Source: Candidatus Electrothrix aestuarii
Lineage (GTDB): Bacteria; Desulfobacterota; Desulfobulbia; Desulfobulbales; Desulfobulbaceae
DNA: 64,000 nucleotides
Direction of reading: 5' to 3'
Assembly (NCBI GenBank): GCA_032595685.2
Contig: CP159373.1
Span: 2,793,501 to 2,857,500, forward strand
Position numbers and translations under genes: made by a program. Numbering within the stretch: the stretch's first letter is position 1; every line of letters begins with the position of its first letter. The notes under the pieces were generated by a model that saw only the letters and a list, made by a program, of their open reading frames with translations, made no database searches and was not told the origin of the DNA. Of the stretch, positions 1-8,751 are shown in pieces.

Positions 1-41
1 ACACTAAGAACTAAATATTTGAAAAATAACGTAAAGAAATT

Positions 42-314
42 ATGAATAAATTTGTTGTAAGGATAGACTTGGGAGATATGGTTCTTTGGTTTGAAATAGC
101 TGCTGATAATTCGCAATCAGCATTAGAAATAGTTGCTAAAGAAAAAATGTCTATTGACGATCATCCTATGATTGATTCTGAGTTTTTTGAAAAAATATCA
201 GATGCAGTCGTTTGTGAATTGCCATTTTGCTCTTCTGTTGAAAATGCTCAGTTTTTGCTTGGTGATAAAGGGATAAATATTGATATTATCAGAACGATGA
301 ATATTCAGGAGTAA
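42..314 (+). CDS. hypothetical 90-residue protein upstream of Rhs tip
   Basis: Small acidic protein that I do not recognise. It has no signal peptide and no membrane segment. The gene is AT-rich compared with the housekeeping genes after 2.4 kb. It lies directly before an Rhs C-terminal tip, in a place where immunity genes of older, displaced Rhs toxins often sit, so an orphan immunity protein is a reasonable guess. That is inference from position only. The ribosome binding site is weak (AAAGAAAT before the ATG). Confidence 0.45.
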   Translation: MNKFVVRIDLGDMVLWFEIAADNSQSALEIVAKEKMSIDDHPMIDSEFFEKISDAVVCELPFCSSVENAQFLLGDKGINIDIIRTMNIQE

Positions 315-445
315 TTCAATTCAGGGCCAGACCCCGATTATTTTTCGATTATTTTTTTCCGCAGACAGCACAGACAGCACAGACACCACAGTTTACAATC
401 ATCACCGATGACCAGCGACTGGCTTCAGTAACGAAAAACGGAGTC

Positions 446-1369
446 ATGGCAGGTAGCTACCAGTGTGAGGTGCCAAACGTTGCACCTGATGAAGCAGTTG
501 CGAACGGTGAACCGCTACCTGAAATTGCCCCGGAGCCTGTTGCGGCTGAGACATCAGAGAAGGCTGTTCCTTCTTTTGCCGTTGAAACATTGACCCCGTC
601 CAACACCGCTTTTCTTCAGGCGATTTACTTTCTCCTGCTGCTGCAAAACAAATCAGCAGAAGGCGCGTATTACTACATCAATGACCACCTAGGTACACCG
701 CAGATCATCACGAATGATGCGGGTTCAGTGGTGTGGCAGGCGGAGTACCTGCCCTTCGGGAAGGTGAATATCTCCGTCGCAGATATTGAGAATAATCTCC
801 GCCTTCCTGGGCAGTACTACGATGCTGAAACCGGGTTGTATTACAACTGGAATCGCTACTATGATCCTGAGACCGGGCGGTATATTGCTGCCGATCCAAT
901 TGGGCTGGCCGGCGGGATGAATCTGTATGCTTATGTGGGGAGTGATCCGGTGAATGGGGTTGATCCATTGGGGTTGGCAAGCAATGGTGGAGCGTGGCAC
1001 CCCCCTAAAGGAGTTAAGACCGGATGTAAAGGCAACGATTCTTGCCCTCAGCTAAGAAATAAAATGGAATTGCTTAAACGTATGATTCGATCACATGAGT
1101 ATTGGGATCGTCATATGCCTGCTCCCAGAGGTGGAGGCCGTCATGCCGAGGATATTGCTCAGTTAAAAGGGGCGTTGGCTAAATGTGAGAGATTTTATAG
1201 AAATAAAAAATGTCAAGATGATTGTGATGACAGATCAATCGGTGAGAAACTTAATGATTTATATGAAAAGATTGAAAAATCTATAAGGAAAGGATTAGAG
1301 AGAGGCTCTCCGGCCGGAGGAGTAGTACCTGTAGTTATTCCAACCCCAGCAGGGCCAATCCTCTTGTAA
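446..1369 (+). CDS. Rhs/YD-repeat protein C-terminal part with variable toxin tip (5'-truncated)
   Basis: Residues about 72-180 are an Rhs-associated core: YYINDHLGTP, then LRLPGQYYDAETGLYYNWNRYYD, GRYIAADPIGLAGGMNLYAY and the boundary motif NGVDPLGLA. After that boundary the sequence changes to a different, AT-rich composition and encodes about 125 residues rich in Cys, Lys and Arg, as expected of a polymorphic toxin tip. I do not recognise the toxin fold. The frame stays open upstream of the ATG and encodes TDDQRLASVTKNGV, a YD-repeat segment, so the true gene is missing its 5' part and the ATG is only the first available. A short tandem CAGACAGCA-type repeat (362-389) lies in that upstream stretch. 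Probably a silent or orphan tip cassette. Confidence 0.7.
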   Translation: MAGSYQCEVPNVAPDEAVANGEPLPEIAPEPVAAETSEKAVPSFAVETLTPSNTAFLQAIYFLLLLQNKSAEGAYYYINDHLGTPQIITNDAGSVVWQAEYLPFGKVNISVADIENNLRLPGQYYDAETGLYYNWNRYYDPETGRYIAADPIGLAGGMNLYAYVGSDPVNGVDPLGLASNGGAWHPPKGVKTGCKGNDSCPQLRNKMELLKRMIRSHEYWDRHMPAPRGGGRHAEDIAQLKGALAKCERFYRNKKCQDDCDDRSIGEKLNDLYEKIEKSIRKGLERGSPAGGVVPVVIPTPAGPILL

Positions 1370-1402
1370 TTTTTCTATAGATAGCTAATGAGGACGTAAC
1401 CA

Positions 1403-1918
1403 ATGCTTGAAGATATCATTAATGAGTTTGGTCTGCCCGAATCTCCTAAGCATCATGTTATTTCGCAGACTCTCGTGAAGAGATGGATGGATTCACAAGA
1501 GATTGAAATATTAGGTGCTGTGAGCAGTTATATTCTTGAAAAAGAATATACCGAGCGAATTGAACCTCGATTAACTTTTGAGGATGTTCACCCGTTTATT
1601 ATGGCATATTACGAAAGATGCCTTCTCGAAAATCCTGACGGAGACTGGGCTGATTCGAGCTATGAAGCAGCATGGGATCTTGTCAACTGGTTCAATTACT
1701 TATGGTCGAAAAAAGAAAGGCGCATAAAGGAAATTGAAGAGTTTAAACAGTGGGTGGGTAATTTATACAAGACGGGAGATCGGCGTTTGCAGGATTGTAT
1801 TGTCAATGGAATGGTTGAACATTTGTTTGAAGATAAGAAAATAAGAACATACTTTAAAGACTGGGAAAAAGATCCCCTTCTCAAGGAAGCTTATACCCAA
1901 GGAGTTGCAAGGAGTTGA
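1403..1918 (+). CDS. candidate immunity protein for the Rhs tip
   Basis: A 171-residue soluble protein that I do not recognise, rich in Glu, Lys, Trp and Tyr, with no signal peptide. It starts 33 bases after the Rhs tip stop and has a GAGG ribosome binding site 8 bases before the ATG. It shares the tip's AT-rich composition. A small gene immediately after an Rhs C-terminal tip is usually the cognate immunity gene, so that role is inferred from position. The protein sequence itself gives no functional motif. Confidence 0.5.
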   Translation: MLEDIINEFGLPESPKHHVISQTLVKRWMDSQEIEILGAVSSYILEKEYTERIEPRLTFEDVHPFIMAYYERCLLENPDGDWADSSYEAAWDLVNWFNYLWSKKERRIKEIEEFKQWVGNLYKTGDRRLQDCIVNGMVEHLFEDKKIRTYFKDWEKDPLLKEAYTQGVARS

Positions 1919-1958
1919 GTGGAGCGATTAGAGAATCAATAGGGTCAGACTCGATTGA

Positions 1959-2291
1959 TTTGACAGGTTCAACCAAAGCACCGGGGCTGTGCAGGTGTCC
2001 TACGGCTATGACAACTCAGGCAATATCGCCACGGACATCACGGTCTATGACCTGACCGATGATCAACGACTGGCATCGGTGACCAAGGATGGAGTCACCG
2101 TGGGAGCCTACCAATACGACGGTCGCGGCCTGCGCACGGTCAAAACCGTGAACGGGGAAGATAAACTTTTTGTGTATTGCAAGAGTGGTAAACTCATTGC
2201 CGAGGCGGACAGCGACGGCAATATCCTGAAAGAGTATGTCTATCTGGATGGAGATATATTTTTACCCCATCCGCATCTCGGTTCTCCTTAA
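1959..2291 (+). pseudogene. displaced Rhs YD-repeat fragment
   Basis: The reading frame encodes FDRFNQSTGAVQVSYGYDNSG, then TDDQRLASVTKDGVTVGAYQYDGRGLR and GKLIAEADSDGNILKEYVYLDG, a classic YD-repeat stretch that normally precedes the Rhs core. Here it stops after the YLDGD block, with no core and no toxin tip. Its TDDQRLASVTK block is a second copy of the block just before the Rhs tip at 446. The order (core, tip, immunity, then upstream YD repeats) shows rearrangement by recombination between Rhs copies. The only in-frame starts are internal GTG codons (1989), with no ribosome binding site, so it is probably not a working gene. Confidence 0.7.
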
Positions 2292-2391
2292 TTTCACCCA
2301 ACTTCCCGAAAAAAAACTCACCTTGTTTGACTTTTCCTTTGCACTCGGCTATAGTACTAAACCTGTTTGCGGTCTGCTGTTTTCGTTGTGA

Positions 2392-3747
<1,356 letters not shown>

Positions 3748-3878
3748 TTGTTTGAGAAGGCAGCTCATTGTTTTTAAAAAGGCGTAGCCTTCTTTGTAGT
3801 CCTAAAAATATGATCTAACCAAGAGAGTGCCTGGCAGATGTCTATCTGTCAGGTTCTTTCTGTTCAGGAGAGTGGAGT

Positions 3879-4157
3879 ATGGCTCGTATTACCGTTGAAG
3901 ACTGCCTTGCCCAGGTTGGCGATGATAACCGCTTTGCCTTAGTACATCTTGCTGTTGAGCGGATTCGCCAGCATCGTAAAGGAGAGCCTTTTCTTGTTGC
4001 AGGTAAAAACAAAGAAGTGGTTATGACCCTGCGTGAGATTGCCAGCGGCGATGTAACATTTGAGAATATTAAGGAGCTTCCAGCCCAGCGCCGTGCCCAG
4101 GAGGCAGAGGAGCGGGGTGGAAAGGCCGAAAAAAAAGTTGAAGCCGAGCAGGAATAA
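3879..4157 (+). CDS. rpoZ: RNA polymerase omega subunit
   Basis: A 92-residue protein beginning [25 protein letters not shown], the conserved omega N-terminus that helps assemble and stabilise beta-prime. Length is typical of omega. The acidic, Ala/Glu/Lys-rich tail is variable in the family. A purine-rich ribosome binding site (GGAGAGTGGAGT) precedes the ATG. It is 21 bases before dnaJ and probably cotranscribed with it. Confidence 0.93.
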   Translation: MARITVEDCLAQVGDDNRFALVHLAVERIRQHRKGEPFLVAGKNKEVVMTLREIASGDVTFENIKELPAQRRAQEAEERGGKAEKKVEAEQE

Positions 4158-4178
4158 TTTTAGACAGTAGAGCCAGCT

Positions 4179-5312
4179 ATGAGTAGAGATTATTATGAAA
4201 TCCTGAATGTCTCTCGGGATGCTGACGGGGAAGTCATAAAAAAAGCCTATCGTAAGCTTGCTATGAAATATCATCCGGATCGCAACCCGGATGATAGAGA
4301 GGCAGAAGACCGTTTTAAAGAGGCTGCTGAAGCCTATGAAGTGCTCAGTGATGCCCAGAAACGGCAGGTTTACGACACCTATGGTCATGATGGTCTGAAA
4401 AATACCGGCTATTCCGGGCCGGGTAATGCCAGTGATATCTTTTCACACCTTAATGATATCTTCGGCGATCTTGGTGGCATGTTCGGGTTTGGCGGTCGGG
4501 GACGGCAGCGGGATCCCAATGGGCCTGTTCCGGGCAATGATCTTCGCTATGACCTGGAAATCGGCTTCATGGATGCTGTCCACGGAATAGAGAAAGAGGT
4601 CGAAATCACCAAGCCGGAGACCTGCTGGACCTGTGAGGGATCTGGGGCGCGGCCTGGGCATCAACCCCAGACCTGTCCGACCTGCCAGGGCCGGGGCCAG
4701 GTGATTCGTTCCCAGGGCTTTTTTCAGGTGAGCAGCACCTGCCCGCAATGTCGGGGGGCTGGTCAGATCGTGGTGGAGCCCTGTGCTGATTGCAATGGCG
4801 AAGGGCTGGTCAATAAGAAGAAAAAGGTTATGCTCAAAATTCCGGCCGGTGTTGATACCGGGGCCAGGATGCGTTTGAGTGGAGAGGGAGAAGGTGGTCG
4901 CCGAGGCGGTCAGGCTGGAGACCTCTATGTTATCATCCATGTGCAGGAGCATGAGTATTTTCTTCGCGATGATCGGACAATCTATCTTCGCTATCCTGTT
5001 TCTATGGTCAAGGCAGCCTTGGGCTGTGAGGTGGATGTGCCTACGGTCAATGGGACGGCCAAGCTGAAAATTAAGGCCGGGACCCAGTCCGGTGAGCGCC
5101 TTACGCTTCGCGGTGAGGGCGTTGTCGGGCTGCGCGGTGGACGAGCCGGTGATATGATCGTTGAGGTACAGGTTCAAACACCGACGGATTTGAGCAAGAA
5201 ACAAAAGGAATTACTCCGAGAATTTGACGAGCACTGCGATCAGGAGGAAGAGGGCTTTTTCTCCAGAATGCTGCACGGACATTTTAAAGGTAAGGAAAAG
5301 GATAAGGCCTGA
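4179..5312 (+). CDS. dnaJ: chaperone protein DnaJ
   Basis: Hsp40 co-chaperone that delivers unfolded proteins to DnaK and stimulates its ATPase. The J domain (residues about 3-70) carries the HPD signature in [11 protein letters not shown] Gly/Phe-rich region follows (about 75-115). Then come four CxxCxGxG zinc repeats ([32 protein letters not shown]) and the two beta-rich C-terminal substrate domains. At 377 residues it is a full-length type I DnaJ. It sits between rpoZ and moaC with short gaps. No heat-shock inverted repeat is visible immediately upstream. Confidence 0.96.
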   Translation: MSRDYYEILNVSRDADGEVIKKAYRKLAMKYHPDRNPDDREAEDRFKEAAEAYEVLSDAQKRQVYDTYGHDGLKNTGYSGPGNASDIFSHLNDIFGDLGGMFGFGGRGRQRDPNGPVPGNDLRYDLEIGFMDAVHGIEKEVEITKPETCWTCEGSGARPGHQPQTCPTCQGRGQVIRSQGFFQVSSTCPQCRGAGQIVVEPCADCNGEGLVNKKKKVMLKIPAGVDTGARMRLSGEGEGGRRGGQAGDLYVIIHVQEHEYFLRDDRTIYLRYPVSMVKAALGCEVDVPTVNGTAKLKIKAGTQSGERLTLRGEGVVGLRGGRAGDMIVEVQVQTPTDLSKKQKELLREFDEHCDQEEEGFFSRMLHGHFKGKEKDKA

Positions 5313-5353
5313 TTTTTAACTGTCCGAATATCCTGCTTTGAGATAGAATTATC

Positions 5354-5839
5354 GTGTCACAGACTTTGACTCATTTTGATGATGCCGGGAATGCCCGCAT
5401 GGTGAACGTTGGCTCCAAGGAGGAGACAGAACGAATCGCAGTGGCAGAGGGGCGTATTTCCATGACTCCTACAGCCTATGCAATGGTTCGGGCTGGCACG
5501 ATGAAAAAGGGTGATGTCATCGGTGTGGCGAGAATAGCCGGTATAATGGCGGCCAAAAAGGTCGATAGCCTGATCCCCCTTTGTCATCCCTTGGCCATTA
5601 CCAGGGTGGATATAGCTTTTTCCTTTGATGATGAGGAGAATGCAGTCGGGATTGAGGCGACGGTCGGCATTGTTGGAAGAACCGGCGTGGAAATGGAAGC
5701 ATTAACAGCTGTTTCTGTCGCGGCTCTGACGATCTATGATATGTGTAAGGCTGTAGATAAAGCCATGGGAATTTCTGATATTCGTCTGAAGAAAAAAAGC
5801 GGCGGCAAAAGCGGTGACTATAGCCGACAGGGGCAGTAA
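5354..5839 (+). CDS. moaC: cyclic pyranopterin monophosphate synthase
   Basis: Acts with MoaA in the first step of molybdenum cofactor biosynthesis, converting the cyclic GTP intermediate to cyclic pyranopterin monophosphate. Family signatures are all visible: [14 protein letters not shown] near the N-terminus, the [13 protein letters not shown] active-site segment, [23 protein letters not shown], and the C-terminal KSGGKSG. Length 161 is normal. The start is a GTG at 5354 without a strong ribosome binding site; no better start is seen. Only 15 bases separate it from dksA. Confidence 0.95.
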   Translation: MSQTLTHFDDAGNARMVNVGSKEETERIAVAEGRISMTPTAYAMVRAGTMKKGDVIGVARIAGIMAAKKVDSLIPLCHPLAITRVDIAFSFDDEENAVGIEATVGIVGRTGVEMEALTAVSVAALTIYDMCKAVDKAMGISDIRLKKKSGGKSGDYSRQGQ

Positions 5840-5854
5840 TTGGAGGAGTGAGTC

Positions 5855-6217
5855 ATGGAAAAAAAACAACTGCAGCAATTCAGAGAGCAACTTAAGGAAA
5901 TGAAGGGAGAGATCATCACCGATGTTGAACAGACTCTCACTGACATGACCAGTCATAACGGCAATATCCCTGATCCAAATGATCGTGCGACCATTGAGTC
6001 GGATCGGGAATTTGAATTGCGCCTGCGGAGCAGGGAACGAAAATTACTTGATAAAATAGAAATGGCTATTGGCAGGATAGACAACGGGACCTACGGTATC
6101 TGCGCTGAGTGTGAGGAGCCCATTGGTATTAAACGCCTGCAGGCTCGGCCAGTTGCAACATACTGTATTGACTGCAAGCTTGATCAGGAACGTCGGGAAA
6201 AAAATTTGGGGAAATAA
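5855..6217 (+). CDS. dksA: DksA/TraR-family C4 zinc-finger transcription factor
   Basis: A 120-residue protein with a coiled-coil N-terminal half and a C-terminal C4 zinc finger made by CAEC and CIDC. This is the architecture of DksA, which enters the RNA polymerase secondary channel and works with ppGpp. The coiled-coil tip motif expected near the middle is present as DPNDRATIESD, with acidic residues. Strong ribosome binding site GGAGGAG. The stop codon abuts the ATG of galT, indicating translational coupling. E. coli DksA is longer (151), so this is a short DksA-like member. Confidence 0.85.
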   Translation: MEKKQLQQFREQLKEMKGEIITDVEQTLTDMTSHNGNIPDPNDRATIESDREFELRLRSRERKLLDKIEMAIGRIDNGTYGICAECEEPIGIKRLQARPVATYCIDCKLDQERREKNLGK

Positions 6218-7219
6218 ATGCCTGAATTACGTAAAGATCCTATTCTCGGACGCTGGATAATTATTGCCAGGGAACGCAGTAAACGGCCAACAGATTTTGC
6301 CGTTGATACGCCAGTAACTACAGGCGGCTTTTGTCCTCTTTGTCCTGAGAATGAAAAAACTACCCCCAGTGAGGTGTTGGTCTATGGACGAGATGCACAG
6401 CGCCCATCCAATACCTCGGGTTGGAAACTTCGGGTTGTACCGAATAAGTACCCTGCCTTGGTGATTGAGGGGGAGCTTGATAAGCAGGGGGAAGGTCTAT
6501 ATGATCGTATGAACGGTATTGGTGCGCATGAGGTTGTTATTGAAAGCCCCAATCATGCCGATCAGTTCGCTTTTCTTCCCCATGAGCAGATGATGCTCAC
6601 TTTCAGGGCCTTTCAGGAGCGTATCCGCGACCTGTCGCATGATGAGCGTTTTGTTTATGTAATGGTGTTTAAGAACAACGGCAGAGCTGCCGGAGCCTCT
6701 CTTGAACATAGCCATTCTCAACTGGTCGCTCTACCCGTCATGCCGCGTATGTTGGCTGCCGAGCTTGAGGGCAGCAAGTCCTATTATGCGTATAAGGATC
6801 GTTGCGTTTTCTGTGATATTATTCGCCAAGAGATTCAGCAGGATGTTCGGCTGGTCTGTGAGAACGAGCGCTTTGTGACCTTAGCTCCTTTTGCCCCTCG
6901 GACACCGTTTGAGATGTGGATTTTGCCAAAGAAACACAGCTCTTCCTATGTGAGCCAGGATGAGGCCTCATTAGCGGATTTGGCCCGCATTTTTTCTGAG
7001 ACACTCAGAAGGTTGGATGCTTGTATTCCAGGGATTCCCTATAATTTTGTCCTCCATACCCAGCCTCTGCAATCAGGTCCACTTGAACACTATCATTGGC
7101 ATTTTGAGATTGTTCCCAAATTGACCAATATTGCCGGATTTGAATGGGGAACGGGTTTTTATATCAACCCGATGCCTCCTGAGGATGCGTGTCGGTATTT
7201 ACGTCAGGTCGAACTATAG
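6218..7219 (+). CDS. galT: galactose-1-phosphate uridylyltransferase
   Basis: Transfers UMP between UDP-glucose and galactose-1-phosphate in the Leloir pathway. In organisms like this it probably serves cell-surface sugar supply. The HIT-fold active-site motif HSHSQ (nucleophilic histidine) is at about residue 167, and a second histidine cluster HYHWHFEIVPK is near the C-terminus. CPLCPENE and CVFC look like zinc-binding pairs. The 333-residue length fits the family. The ATG immediately follows the dksA stop. Confidence 0.9.
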   Translation: MPELRKDPILGRWIIIARERSKRPTDFAVDTPVTTGGFCPLCPENEKTTPSEVLVYGRDAQRPSNTSGWKLRVVPNKYPALVIEGELDKQGEGLYDRMNGIGAHEVVIESPNHADQFAFLPHEQMMLTFRAFQERIRDLSHDERFVYVMVFKNNGRAAGASLEHSHSQLVALPVMPRMLAAELEGSKSYYAYKDRCVFCDIIRQEIQQDVRLVCENERFVTLAPFAPRTPFEMWILPKKHSSSYVSQDEASLADLARIFSETLRRLDACIPGIPYNFVLHTQPLQSGPLEHYHWHFEIVPKLTNIAGFEWGTGFYINPMPPEDACRYLRQVEL

Positions 7220-7237
7220 GAATAGAGGAGGGATATC

Positions 7238-7594
7238 GTGGAGAAAAAAAAAGTACTGCTTGTTGATGACGAGGAGAGTATTCTTTTACTGTACAGCGAA
7301 GAAATAGAAGAAGAAGGCTTTGCTGTTGAAGTTGCTCATAACGGTGATCAGGCCTTGGAACGCTTTAAGGCATCGCAGCCTGATTTGGTGATCCTTGACA
7401 TCAATATGCCGGGGATGAACGGTATTGAGGTGCTTCGTCAGATGAAGGCTATTAACGCTGATTTGCCGATTATTTTGAGCTCCGCATATCCTGAATATAA
7501 GGAGGATTTTGGGGCTTGGGCCTCAGATGAATACATTGTCAAATCTGCTAACACCGATGAGCTGAAAGCCGCTGTACATAAGTATCTCGATTAA
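7238..7594 (+). CDS. stand-alone response regulator receiver (CheY-like)
   Basis: A single receiver domain of 118 residues with no output domain. The acidic pair is in LLVDDEES, the phospho-acceptor Asp is in VILDINMPGMNG (about residue 52), the Thr/Ser switch position lies in ILSSA, and the conserved Lys is in EYIVKSA. It would relay phosphate from an unlinked kinase. Good ribosome binding site (GAGGAGGG), 18 bases after galT. The partner kinase and target cannot be read from this window. Confidence 0.88.
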   Translation: MEKKKVLLVDDEESILLLYSEEIEEEGFAVEVAHNGDQALERFKASQPDLVILDINMPGMNGIEVLRQMKAINADLPIILSSAYPEYKEDFGAWASDEYIVKSANTDELKAAVHKYLD

Positions 7595-7611
7595 TTCAAA
7601 GACGTCTTAAA

Positions 7612-7634
7612 GAGAGCGCCGGTGGTTGGCTCTC
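7612..7634 (+). terminator. possible terminator after the response regulator
   Basis: GAGAGC and GCTCTC form a 6-bp stem with an 11-base loop, followed after a few bases by T-rich sequence (CTGTTTTGCGTTTTTT). The T run does not directly abut the stem, so termination may be weak or partial. Confidence 0.4.
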
Positions 7635-7700
7635 CTGTTTTGCGTTTTTTGCCCCTCATTTCCTCTGCTCAGCTTGCCTGCTGAGCAGTTTCTCTCTATC

Positions 7701-8372
7701 ATGAAAGATATTCAGAATCTCCAAGATGATCGCCGAATTAATATTCGTAAGGTCGGTGTAAAAACAATTCCCTACCCCATAACTGTCCTGGACCGGCAAA
7801 AGAAGCTGCAACATACAGTAGCAACGGTGGATATGTATGTGAATCTGCCCCATCAGTTTAAGGGTACGCACATGAGCCGTTTTGTTGAGATTTTGAATAG
7901 GTTCCACGGGAAATTTGATTTGCAAAAATTTCATCTGATTCTTCAGGAGATGAAAGAGCAGCTTAATGCTGAGGCAGCCCACCTCGAAGTCCGATTTCCC
8001 TATTTTCTTGATTGCACGGCTGAAGGTGGCACAGGTATGGAACGTTATGAGTGTCGGATGCATGGATCTCTTCAGGAATGTGATGATCTGGTTATGGAGC
8101 TAAACGTCCCGATCACTCTGCCAGAGTCTCGTGGGCGCTGGGGCTATGCCCAGGTTTCTGTTCGCTTTAATGAGTTTATCTGGCTGGAAGATTTAATCAG
8201 TAAGGTGCAGCAGGCTATTAAAGTCGGATCAGAGCGGGCGGCCTCTGTTGAGTCCTTGTGCGGTCAGCTCGGTGATACGCTTACAGCGACTTCAGAAATC
8301 AGTTGGTTTCGCGTTGAAGTGGAAAATTTAGCCACAGGTTGCTCTACCTTTGCCACAGTTGAATCGGCCTAA
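7701..8372 (+). CDS. FolE2-like protein lacking the catalytic motifs
   Basis: Clearly related to GTP cyclohydrolase FolE2 (MptA/COG1469): VDMYVNLPHQFKGTHMSRFVEILN and the AHLEVRFPYF segment are family hallmarks. FolE2 normally has a Cys-Pro-Cys-Ser-Lys loop followed by an HNQR motif, and a late HNHSA-type histidine motif. Here the first is replaced by NVPITLPESRGRWGYAQ, with no Cys or His. The tail reads ENLATGCSTFATVE, without the histidines. At 223 residues it is also shorter than the usual 260-310. The ATG at 7701 starts at MKDIQNLQDDRR, as expected for the family; the longer frame from 7626 is an artefact of alternative starts. It is probably not a GTP cyclohydrolase. A binding or regulatory role, or a decayed gene, is possible. 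Confidence 0.75.
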   Translation: MKDIQNLQDDRRINIRKVGVKTIPYPITVLDRQKKLQHTVATVDMYVNLPHQFKGTHMSRFVEILNRFHGKFDLQKFHLILQEMKEQLNAEAAHLEVRFPYFLDCTAEGGTGMERYECRMHGSLQECDDLVMELNVPITLPESRGRWGYAQVSVRFNEFIWLEDLISKVQQAIKVGSERAASVESLCGQLGDTLTATSEISWFRVEVENLATGCSTFATVESA

Positions 8373-8751
8373 CATCTTTTCATATATTTTTTTCTTGTTA
8401 AATGTACTTGCTTTTTAAAGGCTAGAGTTGACGAAACCCGGAATTTCGCATAATGTAAGATAAGAATTATTGATCTTACATAACTCTTGCCCGAGACGAT
8501 CATATGAGGACTCTTTTAAAAGCATGCTCATCCTGCTCCCGGTAGTTTGTTGGGGTTCTGTCGGGAGACTTCACCGTGCCGCCTTTTTGAATTAGTATTG
8601 AGTATAAATAGTTACCCTTAACCTGGGGTCGTTTACGAGCGATTGCTATGGTGGATCTATCTGGTTATTTTGAATCAGATAACATGGTGGGCCTACTGAA
8701 AATAATATGCCTCTTGTTAAACGATAATTTAGATATGAAGAGGGGATTTAA
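8373..8751. other. 379-bp intergenic region with inverted repeats
   Basis: No gene was found. It holds a possible sigma-70 promoter (TTGACG at 8428-8433 and CATAAT at 8449-8454, with a short 15-bp spacer). It also has a 9-bp inverted repeat (8453-8481) and a hairpin CTCCCG/CGGGAG (8536-8541 with 8562-8567) in what would be the 5' leader of the flavoprotein gene. No riboswitch class was recognised. Confidence 0.4.
8453..8481. promoter_or_regulatory. 9-bp inverted repeat overlapping a possible -10 box
   Basis: ATGTAAGAT and ATCTTACAT are perfect 9-bp arms separated by 11 bases. The left arm overlaps the candidate CATAAT -10 hexamer, so it could be an operator for the downstream Tat flavoprotein gene or the first stem of its leader RNA. 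Function is inferred from position only. Confidence 0.4.
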
